64,000 nucleotides of DNA from Bacteroidota bacterium (GTDB taxonomy: Bacteria; Bacteroidota; Bacteroidia; UKL13-3). The notes under the pieces were generated by a model. That model saw nothing but the letters and a program-made list of their open reading frames with translations, was not told where the DNA came from and did no database searches. Position 1 is the stretch's first letter; every line of letters begins with the position of its first letter. This document shows, in pieces, positions 52,807-61,979 of the stretch. The position numbers were made by a program, and so were the translations under genes. The DNA lies in assembly GCA_027487835.1 (NCBI GenBank), contig JAIYCU010000020.1, forward strand, positions 74,970 to 138,969, given 5' to 3'.

Positions 52807-53229
52807 CTAAAATTCTGCTCGGTTCAGCTTTTTATTGTAAAGAATATTTAGGTAAATTAAAACTGCACTTATCAAGCTGCCCAATATAGTTGCAATTACG
52901 TCGTTTTTGTCAAATGGACGGTATGCGAAAATCTGAATGTACTCCCATAAAGTGAGACCTAAAATGGATAGTATAACCGAGGCAAGCATTCTTTTTTCTG
53001 GGTTAAGCTTAATCTTCTCAAAATAACCATTATTATAAATAAAGATGGCCATACTCATGCCTATACCTGCCAGAAAATTTGGCAAAACACCCAGCAGTTG
53101 TTTAAGTATCTCATCGTAATCTTTGCTATTTGGGCGAATAAAATTCTGCACCAAAATAGTAGTTATAAATGCTATGAATCCTATTGATTCTAAAGTTTGA
53201 TAATTCTTACTTTTAAATAGCTTATACAT
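52807..53229 (-). CDS. small membrane protein, VanZ-like
   Basis: The 140-residue protein has about four membrane helices. Its C-terminal part LTLWEYIQIFAYRPFDKNDVIATILGSLIS matches the general pattern of VanZ-like proteins (E..Q, R, D, ending near G). Family match is weak to moderate. Function unknown. It lies convergent to the PAS-domain gene. Confidence 0.55.
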   Translation of the reverse strand: MYKLFKSKNYQTLESIGFIAFITTILVQNFIRPNSKDYDEILKQLLGVLPNFLAGIGMSMAIFIYNNGYFEKIKLNPEKRMLASVILSILGLTLWEYIQIFAYRPFDKNDVIATILGSLISAVLIYLNILYNKKLNRAEF

Positions 53230-53470
53230 GGTTTTAATTCATTTATTTTTAGTCCTACCAAATCCCCAATGGCTTTGCACCCATAAACAAATATCATAAA
53301 AAATAGCATTTAATTAAATTTAAAGATTCTCTATTAGGTTAATTTTCTTGATAAGCTCTTTGTTTACCAAATTACATTTATCTTTTAAACGCTAACATTC
53401 ATAAATCCATAGAAAATGCGTTATTCGTAGAGAATTAAAATTTTTCTTAGTAAAGAAACCAGTTCATCAA
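53230..53470. other. intergenic gap, nothing recognised
   Basis: This 241-base AT-rich stretch separates the VanZ-like and CPBP genes, which diverge. No clear promoter pair, hairpin or small gene could be picked out. Confidence 0.5.
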
Positions 53471-54763
53471 ATGATAAATTCGATTAAAGAGACATATGAG
53501 GATTTTACAGCTTACCTTAAAAGACCAATTGACCAGCAAGATCCTATACAAACAAGTAAGCAAAAAGTAATTAGACTTTTCTCTCTTTTGGCGATAGACA
53601 TTCCAATCATGGGGGTTTTAATGGCCATTGTTTACGGCCTTGAAAAATTTGGGTTATTTAATACTGAAAATCACAAAATAGTGTTGCTTTTGCAACAATT
53701 ATCCATTTGGTGGATAATACTTTTTGGAGTAGTGATAATGCCATTTATCGAGGAATTAGTTTTTCGTTTTTATCTCCGATTTAGGCAAAATTACTTGGCT
53801 CGTTTACTAATTCTTTTGGCTTCATTAATAGGTCATCAGAATAAAGTTATTGCCGAAACCCAATTGAAGAACTTTTGGATAAATAATTTTAGAAGCATTT
53901 TTTATTTTTCGGCTATAATATTTTCCATAGTTCATTTGTCAAACTTTGAATTTTCAATCAAGATATTACTTTTCTCTCCGATTTTATTAGCCCCGCAATT
54001 TATCATGGGACTTTTCTTAGGTTATTTGAGGGTTAGGTATAATCTAGTTTTAGGGTTTCTTATGCATGCAATTCATAATGCAATTTTTCTTATCATACCG
54101 ATCATCTTCATGAGTGGTGCGGTTGAAAAACTCAATGTTAAAACAAATAGCTATTCCTTAAAAATTGAGGAACGTACCCTAAAGCAAATGAATGTTTCAT
54201 CCACATTTGGCACCGACACAATAAATTTTAATGGAACAAGCCTTAAATCAATAATCGCCTATCTTCTTGAAAAAGATGAAAAACTAATTGATTTTAGCAG
54301 CAACCAAATGGCCGACAAAAGAATTAGCCTAGGTTTTAAAAAGTATAGTAAGAATAGTTCTGATGATAAAAAAACAATACTGAAACATCTATCCCAGGTT
54401 TACAATTTTAAACTTGAGAGCAATAAAACATTTCAATTAGTTTGGGAAATTGATTTGCAAGATTCTACTAAATTATTAAAACATAAATCCAATACACTTG
54501 GAAATTCAAGCATTACGAGCATGTCATCTGAAGAAATAAAAATAGAAAATGCAGACCTTGCCCAATTGGCAAAAGACCTTACCTCAAACTATAATAGGTT
54601 CATCACAAATGAAGCTGAAATTAATGGTAAATTTGATTTTACAATTCCTAAAAAGGATTATAATGAACTTGAAAACTTATTGCTTTCTCAATATGGACTT
54701 TCATTAAAAAGAAATGATAAAGAATTGGAATATACTTATATCAATTTTTTAAAAGCGGAATAA
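53471..54763 (+). CDS. CPBP-family membrane protease with C-terminal secretin/DUF3738-like domain
   Basis: The 430-residue protein has a CAAX/CPBP membrane domain in its first ~225 residues: the EExxxR motif is MPFIEELVFRF (E94, E95, R99), with the histidines in IFSIVHLSNF and HAIHNAIFLI. About 200 residues of non-membrane sequence follow. The end of that part (IENADLAQLAKDLTSNYNRFITNEAEINGKFDFTIPKKDYNELENLL) has the shape of DUF3738/STN-type beta-alpha domains. Such a fusion is unusual; bacterial CPBP proteases often mature peptides or guard against bacteriocins, but the target here is unknown. Confidence 0.75.
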   Translation: MINSIKETYEDFTAYLKRPIDQQDPIQTSKQKVIRLFSLLAIDIPIMGVLMAIVYGLEKFGLFNTENHKIVLLLQQLSIWWIILFGVVIMPFIEELVFRFYLRFRQNYLARLLILLASLIGHQNKVIAETQLKNFWINNFRSIFYFSAIIFSIVHLSNFEFSIKILLFSPILLAPQFIMGLFLGYLRVRYNLVLGFLMHAIHNAIFLIIPIIFMSGAVEKLNVKTNSYSLKIEERTLKQMNVSSTFGTDTINFNGTSLKSIIAYLLEKDEKLIDFSSNQMADKRISLGFKKYSKNSSDDKKTILKHLSQVYNFKLESNKTFQLVWEIDLQDSTKLLKHKSNTLGNSSITSMSSEEIKIENADLAQLAKDLTSNYNRFITNEAEINGKFDFTIPKKDYNELENLLLSQYGLSLKRNDKELEYTYINFLKAE

Positions 54764-54831
54764 TTGGCAAATTTGAACACAAAATATAAATTGGTGAAAC
54801 AGCTCACCGCAAATGCATTAAACGTATAATA

Positions 54832-55500
54832 TTGAATTTCCTCTCTCACTTCTACATCGACGAACAACCGCAAAAGAGTTCTGCCTACCATTTGGGTTTA
54901 ATCCTGCCTGATATTAGCAGAACCTTTGTTAAAGGCCTAGGCAGACAGCAGGAGATGGAAATTGAGACTGCGTTTTTTATGGATTTAAATGAAGGGTGCA
55001 GCAAGCATTTGGCTGCCGATAAGCGTTTTCATGCTTCCAAATTTTTTGAAAATGGATCGGCAATGTGTTTAGAAATGGTAAAGCAATTACCCTTTCAGGA
55101 AACTATTAATCGAAAGTGGTTTATCGGGCATATTCTGTTTGAGATGCTCCTAGATCGTTTGTTGGTTCAACACGTACCTACAGTTGCACCTAGGTTTTAC
55201 AACTATATGCGGCAAATTGAAGAAAGTAAATTGGCAGATTTTATGAACCACTACAATTGTACTGACACTGCAAGATTTCTCAGAAATTTTGAGCATTTTC
55301 GCAAAGTAGGTTATATTGCAAATTATCCAGATAATAACCTATTTGCTTATTCGTTAAGCAGGGTGTTAATGAGTGCTGGCTTGCCTTCTCTTAGTTTTGC
55401 AGATAAGCAAATTTTAATGGACGGTGTGCAAGAACTGGAATCCGGATTTTTTGCCAATAGGCAAGCAATGTTGTATGAATTGAAAAACGTTTTTGAATGA
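54832..55500 (+). CDS. acyl carrier protein phosphodiesterase-like (DUF479) protein
   Basis: The 222-residue protein begins MNFLSHFYIDEQPQKSSAYHLGLILPDI, which matches the usual AcpH start MNFLAHxYL closely, and continues with HKAADKRFHAS-like KHLAADKRFHAS and WFIGHILFEMLLDRLL. Start codon is TTG, since no ATG lies in frame near it and the family start is conserved. AcpH proteins cut the phosphopantetheine arm from ACP; assignment is by family. Stop overlaps the next start as ATGA. Confidence 0.8.
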   Translation: MNFLSHFYIDEQPQKSSAYHLGLILPDISRTFVKGLGRQQEMEIETAFFMDLNEGCSKHLAADKRFHASKFFENGSAMCLEMVKQLPFQETINRKWFIGHILFEMLLDRLLVQHVPTVAPRFYNYMRQIEESKLADFMNHYNCTDTARFLRNFEHFRKVGYIANYPDNNLFAYSLSRVLMSAGLPSLSFADKQILMDGVQELESGFFANRQAMLYELKNVFE

Positions 55501-56573
55501 AAAATTATCTTTTGCTGGTAATAGTAGTGTTCGGTTTGAACCAAACGCAAACGCAAGCCCAAGCCTTAAAATACAGTAATGAATTTCTTAATATTGGAAT
55601 TGGTGGCCGCGCAATGGCAATGGGAGGAGCGGTTATAGCAAGCGCTAATGATGTTTCAGGTACCTATTGGAATCCAGCATCTTTAATGCGCATGTCAGAA
55701 AATTTACAAATTAGTGCCATGCACAATGAACAATTTGCTGGAATTGCAAAACATGATTATGGTAGCATAGGTATTTCACTTTCAGAGAATGCTAAGTTGG
55801 CCTTTTCGCTTATAAGATTTGGTGTAGATGGAATTCCGAACACGCTTTACATTATGCAAGATGGGCAAATCAACTATTCTTTAATCAGAAGTTTTTCTGC
55901 AGTAGATTATGCCTTTGTTGGCTCTTATGCCAAAGAAACAAAAATCAAAGGTTTAAATATTGGTTTGAACGCAAAAGTAATTAGAAGGGTAGTTGGGGAT
56001 TTTGGCGGTGCTTGGGGATTTGGGATTGATGCAGGTGCCACCTATGATATAAATAAATGGCAGTTTGCAGCCATGGCAAGAGATGTGAGTAGCACTTTTA
56101 ATGCTTGGTCCTTTAACCTCTCAGAGGCAGATAAGCAGCAATTGTTGGCAGCCGGCAATGCTATTCCTGCTGGAGGTTTAGAAATTACATTACCTCGCTT
56201 CACTTTTGGCGCAGCAAGAAAGTTCTATTTTGCCAAAGAGAAATACTCTATTCTACCTGAGTTTAACCTCGATTTAACTACAGATGGACAACGAAATGTT
56301 TTAATTAGTAGTAGTATTATTAACTTAGATCCACGTATCGGAATTGAATTTGCCTACAATGATTTTGTTTTTATTAGAGGTGGGTACAGTACCTTACAAA
56401 AGGTTACAGATATTACTGGAAAACAAAATTTTAATGGCATGCCTAGTTTAGGAGTCGGCATAAAACTGAAATCTTTGTCCATTGATTATGCCTTAGGAAA
56501 CGCATTTAACCAAGGACTCATTGGAATGAGTAATATTATTAGCCTAAAATACGGAATCAATAAAAAAGGTTAG
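55497..56573 (+). CDS. PorV/PorQ-like outer-membrane protein
   Basis: The 358-residue protein has a signal peptide (MKNYLLLVIVVFGLNQTQTQAQA) and the family opening FLNIGIGGRAMAMGGAVIASANDVSGTYWNPASLMRMS. PorV-type proteins shuttle T9SS cargo from the secretion pore to the sortase; PorQ-like ones have a lesser-known role. The remainder is a beta-barrel with a typical closing strand (MSNIISLKYGINKKG). Presence fits the four T9SS cargo genes in the window. Overlaps the DUF479 gene by ATGA. Confidence 0.85.
   Translation: MKNYLLLVIVVFGLNQTQTQAQALKYSNEFLNIGIGGRAMAMGGAVIASANDVSGTYWNPASLMRMSENLQISAMHNEQFAGIAKHDYGSIGISLSENAKLAFSLIRFGVDGIPNTLYIMQDGQINYSLIRSFSAVDYAFVGSYAKETKIKGLNIGLNAKVIRRVVGDFGGAWGFGIDAGATYDINKWQFAAMARDVSSTFNAWSFNLSEADKQQLLAAGNAIPAGGLEITLPRFTFGAARKFYFAKEKYSILPEFNLDLTTDGQRNVLISSSIINLDPRIGIEFAYNDFVFIRGGYSTLQKVTDITGKQNFNGMPSLGVGIKLKSLSIDYALGNAFNQGLIGMSNIISLKYGINKKG
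55533..55542 (-). repeat. GGTTCAAACC word, copy 17 (PorV-like gene, antisense, GLN frame)
   Basis: Exact match in TTTGGTTCAAACCGAA on the minus strand (55530-55545), opposite the gene, encoding Gly-Leu-Asn-Gln in the signal peptide. Confidence 0.9.
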
Positions 56574-56578
56574 TCGGT

Positions 56579-58012
56579 TCATGCTTCTGCCTCAGGTTGA
56601 TGATATAAATCCAAGGCTGTTATCATCGCAATAAAGCCCCAAAATAATACTGCAATTTTATCTTGTTCACTATATGCATTCAATAAACCATGTGCTAAAT
56701 AGGTAATTAAACCTAATAAAATTCCTGCACTAAATATTCTGATACTAGCTGTTTTGCCTTTGTAAAACAATTTAACACCTGTTTGAAATGTAGTGAAAAT
56801 AACTGCTAAAAAAGTTACTAAGCCCAACCAACCACTTTCCGATAAAGGATTTAAATATTCACTATGCGCATGTCCTTGGTCACCAAAGGCGGTAGTAATT
56901 GGTGTTGTAAATTCAGGGTCTTGAAAGGGAGCATACGTAAAAGAATAAGCTCCAGGTCCAAAACCCATAATAGGCCTTTCCTTTACCATATTCACAGCGG
57001 CCATCCAACGATTTACACGTTCTAAATTTGAAACATCGTTTCTAACATTCGATACAGATTCTAAATGTTTTTCAAATCCTTCAGCAGAATTTTGTTTATT
57101 TTGATACAATTGAAAAAAGATGTCATCAAAGTTTATAACTATTAAAGATGCTGCTATGGCTAATATGCCCAGCATATGCCATAAGCGTAACCTTAAAATG
57201 AAGGCAAGTCCTAATACCCCGGCGGCCAATAAGCTAACCCATCCTGCCCTTGTATAGCTAAATATAAGTCCTATGGTAAAAAGCAATAACATACCAGCAG
57301 AAATTACCACCGTTAAAAAATTAAAATTCAACCTAAACCCAAATAAGATAAATAAAAGCAATAAGGGTATAAAAAAGGCAATTGCTGCAGCATAAATTCC
57401 ATGGGCTATATAAAAAGGAGCCATGATTTCGAAGGAACTAATTTGGGAAAAATTATCTGCACTATGTTTAATCAAAGTAATGATGATAACAACGCCTAAG
57501 GGTATCATATACGCCCATAAATAGGCTTTTATGCGACTAAATTCCTTGAATAAAACTACGCTCAAAAAATAAAAAACCAATAAAAACCAACTCCTAGATA
57601 AAAAGAATTTAAAGCTTACTACTTTTTCTTGAGAACTGACCATGGTAATAAATATCCATCCTAGGTTAATAAGAATTGCAATAGTTATGGGATGTTTTAA
57701 TACACGGTAATCATATTGTCCATCAATAATAAACTTATAAATAACCAATAAAAAGACGCCAATAATCATTGGCTCAACGGGCAAACTTAGGCCCATCCCT
57801 AAAACAACGTCTTCAATGTTTATAGAAAAAGGTACCAAGAAAACCAAGACCAATAATAAATGATCTAATTTTAATAAGGCCAAAAGAGCCAAAAAAGCAA
57901 AAGCGGGAAGGGCTGCTACCCAATACCACTCCAACATAATACCTAAGGAATTAAGAAGGATAAAGGCGATTCCAATGGCCCAAAACCATTTATTCTTCTC
58001 CTGTAATTTCAA
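56579..58012 (-). CDS. O-antigen ligase/polymerase family (WaaL/Wzy-like) membrane protein
   Basis: The 477-residue protein has about ten or more membrane helices and a large loop (about 310-395) holding ERVNRWMAAVNMVKERPIMGFGPGAYSFTY and HAHSEYLNPLSESGWLG, the typical O-antigen ligase block. It should join or polymerise polysaccharide outside the inner membrane. It follows the Wzz-like gene with three bases between, in a three-gene set with the flippase. Confidence 0.88.
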   Translation of the reverse strand: MKLQEKNKWFWAIGIAFILLNSLGIMLEWYWVAALPAFAFLALLALLKLDHLLLVLVFLVPFSINIEDVVLGMGLSLPVEPMIIGVFLLVIYKFIIDGQYDYRVLKHPITIAILINLGWIFITMVSSQEKVVSFKFFLSRSWFLLVFYFLSVVLFKEFSRIKAYLWAYMIPLGVVIIITLIKHSADNFSQISSFEIMAPFYIAHGIYAAAIAFFIPLLLLFILFGFRLNFNFLTVVISAGMLLLFTIGLIFSYTRAGWVSLLAAGVLGLAFILRLRLWHMLGILAIAASLIVINFDDIFFQLYQNKQNSAEGFEKHLESVSNVRNDVSNLERVNRWMAAVNMVKERPIMGFGPGAYSFTYAPFQDPEFTTPITTAFGDQGHAHSEYLNPLSESGWLGLVTFLAVIFTTFQTGVKLFYKGKTASIRIFSAGILLGLITYLAHGLLNAYSEQDKIAVLFWGFIAMITALDLYHQPEAEA

Positions 58013-58015
58013 AAC

Positions 58016-59023
58016 TTAATCGTTTAGCGATCCGTTTTTTTGAAACTTCTCTACAAATAAAAGCACAATACAAGAAAGTATAAATGAACCCAATATAGCT
58101 CCAAATACAATTAAGGAACGTATTGGATAAGTTTTTCTTTCTGCGGCTGTGGCTGTTTGTAGAATAAAAACATTAGATAAGTTTCCATTTACGTCTATCC
58201 TTGCTTGATCTAATTTCTTTTTTAACTCGGTTGATTGCTCAATTTGATATTCTAAAGTGGCTTGCAAACTTTGTGATTCAGCGCCATATTTTGCTAAATT
58301 TTCTTGCTGACGTTTGATGGATTCAGTCATGCCACTCTTTCCTGCCAACTCGGTAATTGCCTTAGATTGCTCTTCTACATTATAAACACCTTTGGCACCT
58401 AATTCATTCATGCGTACTTTAATGGCATTAATTTCTTCTTCTTTTCTGATATACTCCCCCTCAATTATACTTAAAGCTTGAAGGGCAATTCTTCGCTGTA
58501 CCTCTGTTTTAACACTATCTAAAATCATAACAATGCCATTGGCAATTCTTGCTGCCGAATCTGGGTTTTCATCCAAAACACGCACTTCTATGGAAGCATA
58601 TGGTGTTTTTTTAGTGCTAATATTCTTCTCATATAATTTACCTAACTTATAGTTCTTTTCGTTATCGTCTTCATCAATTCGATAATGTTCCCTTAGGTTA
58701 AATTGTTGAATAACTTTAGATTTTAAATAATCAGATTCTAAAATTTGAACAAATTGTTGCGCACTCACTTGTTCTCCAAATTCGAGTGGGTCTTTTTGTC
58801 TTACCCTGCTATCTGTAAGCAAAGCACTCGATATTGAGTTATTAGTGGAAGGGTAAAAAACCGCTGTCGACTGAAATTTTGGTTTTATAATCCATGGACT
58901 CGAGATGATAATAGAGAGTATAGCGGATACTGAGCAGATAATAATTAATTTCTTTCTCCAGCGCACAATGAACTCAAACACATCAATCAGCTCAAAGTAA
59001 TATTGTTTCTTTTTCTTGTTCAT
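58016..59023 (-). CDS. chain-length determinant (Wzz/GNVR) protein
   Basis: The 335-residue protein has two membrane helices (about residues 24-42, KKLIIICSVSAILSIIISS; about 302-325, IVFGAILGSFILSCIVLLFV) flanking a periplasmic coiled-coil-rich part with the GNVR-like end NGNLSNVFILQTATAAERKTYPIR. It controls the chain length of exported polysaccharide. No tyrosine kinase domain is fused. It lies between the flippase and the ligase/polymerase genes. Confidence 0.9.
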   Translation of the reverse strand: MNKKKKQYYFELIDVFEFIVRWRKKLIIICSVSAILSIIISSPWIIKPKFQSTAVFYPSTNNSISSALLTDSRVRQKDPLEFGEQVSAQQFVQILESDYLKSKVIQQFNLREHYRIDEDDNEKNYKLGKLYEKNISTKKTPYASIEVRVLDENPDSAARIANGIVMILDSVKTEVQRRIALQALSIIEGEYIRKEEEINAIKVRMNELGAKGVYNVEEQSKAITELAGKSGMTESIKRQQENLAKYGAESQSLQATLEYQIEQSTELKKKLDQARIDVNGNLSNVFILQTATAAERKTYPIRSLIVFGAILGSFILSCIVLLFVEKFQKNGSLND

Positions 59024-59067
59024 ACTATTGCGGCAAAAATATAAATTTCAAATTAATATGAGTCTTT

Positions 59068-60507
59068 TTATTCATTACGGTTTTTTATTAAGGCAATTGC
59101 TTGTTTCAAATCAATCATTTTAAATATAAACATACAAATCAAGGTACTTCCCATGATTAGGCTTGAACCCAACACCCAATTTACAGAAAATTGAGAAGCT
59201 AATGTTGCAATTAAAAAGATGATTACCAGTGATATTATTAAGCTTTTATGGAAGCTTGGTTCAAACCGAATTTTTAATTGCCTTAGGCCAAAATAAAAGT
59301 TGCTAATTCCTATAAATCCTTGGGTAACAATGGCCGCAATGGCAGCTCCTAAGGCTTGATGCGTTGGGATTAGCCAAAGGTTAATTCCTAAATTTAATAA
59401 TAAACCAAGGCCAGCTAAATAATTTAAAATTTTTAAATTGCCATTGGCTGTAAGAAGTGTGCCATATACATACATTATGGCTAATGGAATAAAACACAGC
59501 ATCACAATGCCAAAAACATTTCCGCTATAATCTGTACTTTGATAGTTTAGCATCCTAATCAGGGGTTGTTGCCAAAAATAGGTAATCAACCCAAATGCGA
59601 AGGCAGGCAACAACATCAACCCTGTGCTAAATTGAACCAAAGGACTTAAAGTTTCTTTTCGGGCAATCATTTTAGAAAAAATGGGTAGTAATAGCATTGC
59701 CACTAAGGCTGCCATCATATTTGCGGCCTCCAATAGTCTATACGCCGAGGCGTATATGCCATTTTGCAAATCGCCTTCGGCAGCGAGGTTCCTAATTAAT
59801 ACCACATCTATACGGGTGTAAAATGTCATCAGCAAAGACAATAACGCGTAGGGAAGCATTTGTCTGATTACCTTTTTCAAAATGTGGAAATTTATTTCCC
59901 TATTTAAGTGATGTAAATGCGGTAAAATAAACCAAAATGCCAAACTAGCTGCTACCGCATAGGCAATAGTTTGTGCATATATAAACCTATCAATGCTCAT
60001 TTCAAATAGGCCAGACCAAAGCATGAGCCCACAAAAAAGTATCATTAATGATCTATCCACTATCGAAAGAAGTGCATCCGTTTTAAACATTTGTAAACCG
60101 CCAACAATGCTTCTAAAATAAGTATAGAAATAGCCTAATATTTGGTTGAGGCCTAATAATAGCAGTAAGTGTAGCCTATTTGAATCGTAATTATTAAAGG
60201 ATCCTAATATAAGAGTAATGCTTAAATATACTAAAGAAGAAATAAGTTTAAATCCGGTAAGGGCCGCAAATTCAGTTCTTAGTTTTTCTGGGTTTTTGGC
60301 TACATTAGAAGACATATAGGTGTTTAATCCTAGGTCTAATAAAGTGATGAATAGCATTGAAAAAGCAAATAAATCAGCATAAATACCATAAGCGACGTAG
60401 CCTACCTTATTCTGTACACCCCTGTCGATGCCCAATATCCAAAAGGGTTTAACTAAAAGATTAACACTCATTAATAAAATGAGGTTACTTACAAAAGTCT
60501 TCTTCAT
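59068..60507 (-). CDS. polysaccharide flippase (MOP/Wzx-type)
   Basis: The 479-residue protein has about 12-14 membrane helices (GVQNKVGYVAYGIYADLFAFSMLFITLLDLGLNTYMS ... YLNPTHQALGAAIAAIVTQGFIG-like segments) of the MOP superfamily. It most likely flips lipid-linked polysaccharide across the inner membrane. It begins the minus-strand polysaccharide group and is divergent from rnhB with 56 bases between. Confidence 0.88.
   Translation of the reverse strand: MKKTFVSNLILLMSVNLLVKPFWILGIDRGVQNKVGYVAYGIYADLFAFSMLFITLLDLGLNTYMSSNVAKNPEKLRTEFAALTGFKLISSLVYLSITLILGSFNNYDSNRLHLLLLLGLNQILGYFYTYFRSIVGGLQMFKTDALLSIVDRSLMILFCGLMLWSGLFEMSIDRFIYAQTIAYAVAASLAFWFILPHLHHLNREINFHILKKVIRQMLPYALLSLLMTFYTRIDVVLIRNLAAEGDLQNGIYASAYRLLEAANMMAALVAMLLLPIFSKMIARKETLSPLVQFSTGLMLLPAFAFGLITYFWQQPLIRMLNYQSTDYSGNVFGIVMLCFIPLAIMYVYGTLLTANGNLKILNYLAGLGLLLNLGINLWLIPTHQALGAAIAAIVTQGFIGISNFYFGLRQLKIRFEPSFHKSLIISLVIIFLIATLASQFSVNWVLGSSLIMGSTLICMFIFKMIDLKQAIALIKNRNE
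59268..59277 (+). repeat. GGTTCAAACC word, copy 18 (flippase gene, antisense)
   Basis: Exact match followed by GAA, opposite the gene, whose strand encodes Arg-Phe-Glu-Pro. Confidence 0.9.
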
Positions 60508-60563
60508 GCCATCTGATTGCGTGTAAAAATAAAGGATTCAAATAAACTTTGTATCATTGCCAA

Positions 60564-61163
60564 ATGTCACTAAAGCGTTTTTTTCAAAAAGAATTCTTAG
60601 AAGCTGGCTGCGATGAAGCGGGTAGGGGCTGTTTAGCAGGACCAGTTTTTGCGGCTGCAGTAATTTTAAATCCGAAAAAACCAATCGCAACGCTAAACGA
60701 CTCCAAAAAGTTAAGCGAAAAAAAGCGGCGCCAATTAAAAGTAGAAATTCAGGAAAAGGCACTAGCCTATTCAATTGCTTCTTGCTCAAATCAAGAAATT
60801 GATAAAATTAATATCCTAAGAGCTTCTTTTTTAGCCATGCACAGGGCAATTGAAGGTTTGGGCATCGCCCCTCAACTTTTATTAATTGATGGAAATAGGT
60901 TTGTCACCTACAAGGATATTCCACATCATTGTATAATTAAAGGAGATGGGAAATTTCAGGCAATTGCGGCCGCAAGTATTTTGGCGAAAACCTACAGAGA
61001 CGAGTATATGGAATCTTTGTCCATAGATTTTCCCCACTATAATTGGCATAAAAACAAAGGGTATCCTACTCAGGATCACCGACTCGCCATTTTGAATTTT
61101 GGGGCAACTCAGCATCATAGAATGACATTTACCTTGTTAGCTTCACAAATCCAATTATTTTAG
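60564..61163 (+). CDS. rnhB: ribonuclease HII
   Basis: The ~199-residue protein has the catalytic DEAGRG in AGCDEAGRGCLAGPVFAAA, LNDSKKLSEKKR, LLIDGNRF and AIAAASILAKTYRDEYM. It removes ribonucleotides from DNA. I start it at ATG 60564 (MSLKRFF); the TTG five codons upstream lies within a TTTG-like stretch. It is followed by the SDR gene after 10 bases, so the run may be an operon. Confidence 0.95.
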   Translation: MSLKRFFQKEFLEAGCDEAGRGCLAGPVFAAAVILNPKKPIATLNDSKKLSEKKRRQLKVEIQEKALAYSIASCSNQEIDKINILRASFLAMHRAIEGLGIAPQLLLIDGNRFVTYKDIPHHCIIKGDGKFQAIAAASILAKTYRDEYMESLSIDFPHYNWHKNKGYPTQDHRLAILNFGATQHHRMTFTLLASQIQLF

Positions 61164-61173
61164 CAGCAAAATC

Positions 61174-61974
61174 ATGCATACTTATTTTGAACATAAAACA
61201 GTTTTGATTACAGGTGCCTCGTCTGGCATCGGAAAAGCCTTGGCCGAAGGTATTGCTAACAAAGGAACTCAGCTTATTCTAGCAGCAAGGCGTCTGGATG
61301 AATTAGCAAAAACAAAGTCGATTTGCGAGGCAAAGGGGGCAAGTTGCAAGATTTTATTTTTAGATATTGCGGATTCAAAATCAATTGAAGATTTTGTGCT
61401 AACTATTAAGCAAAATAATACCCATATCGATGTGCTTATTAATAACGCAGGAATAAGTCAGCGTTCCCAAGCCGAAGAAACGCCCATTGCTGTTGACCGA
61501 AAAATAATGGAAGTGAACTTTTTTGGGCAAATAAACCTAACCAAAAGTTTATGGCCATTGCTGTTAAATGCGCCTAAGGCAAACATTGTATTAATTAGTT
61601 CGGTAGTAGGTACTTTTGGTTTCCCTCAGCGCAGCGCCTATTCGGCTTCTAAGCATGCATTGGAAGGGTTTTTTGAATCTTGGATGTTGGAAAATAAACA
61701 CCCTCAAGTATTTTTTACTACAGTTTCTCCAGGGCGAATAAAAACCAATATCTCATTTAGTGCATTAAAATCGGATGGAACTCCTCATGCAACCATGGAT
61801 GAAGGTCAAGCAAAGGGCATAAGTGCAGAGGTTTGCGCCAAAAAAATTATCGAGGGCGTGCTTCGAAATAAACGAAAAATATATGTTGCCAAAGGAGAAT
61901 TAGTGTTAGTAATACTAAGAAAATATCTTCCTTTTATTTATTTTAGACTCGTAAAAAAATTAAAATTATCTTGA
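61174..61974 (+). CDS. short-chain dehydrogenase/reductase
   Basis: The 266-residue protein has the cofactor motif TGASSGIGKALAE, NNAGISQRS, the catalytic Ser in LISSVVGTFG and YSASKHALEGF. It is the DHRS7B/SadH type of SDR with a C-terminal membrane-facing end (LVILRKYLPFIYFRLVKKLKLS). Substrate is unknown. It overlaps the open frame of the next gene by four bases. Confidence 0.92.
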   Translation: MHTYFEHKTVLITGASSGIGKALAEGIANKGTQLILAARRLDELAKTKSICEAKGASCKILFLDIADSKSIEDFVLTIKQNNTHIDVLINNAGISQRSQAEETPIAVDRKIMEVNFFGQINLTKSLWPLLLNAPKANIVLISSVVGTFGFPQRSAYSASKHALEGFFESWMLENKHPQVFFTTVSPGRIKTNISFSALKSDGTPHATMDEGQAKGISAEVCAKKIIEGVLRNKRKIYVAKGELVLVILRKYLPFIYFRLVKKLKLS

Positions 61975-61979
61975 TTATT

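Noticed and set aside
4699-59277. GGTTCAAACC copies read as tRNA T-arms
   Set aside because: The word resembles the T-psi-C arm (GGTTCRANYCC), but no acceptor stem, D-arm or anticodon arm is found around any copy, and most lie inside solid coding genes.
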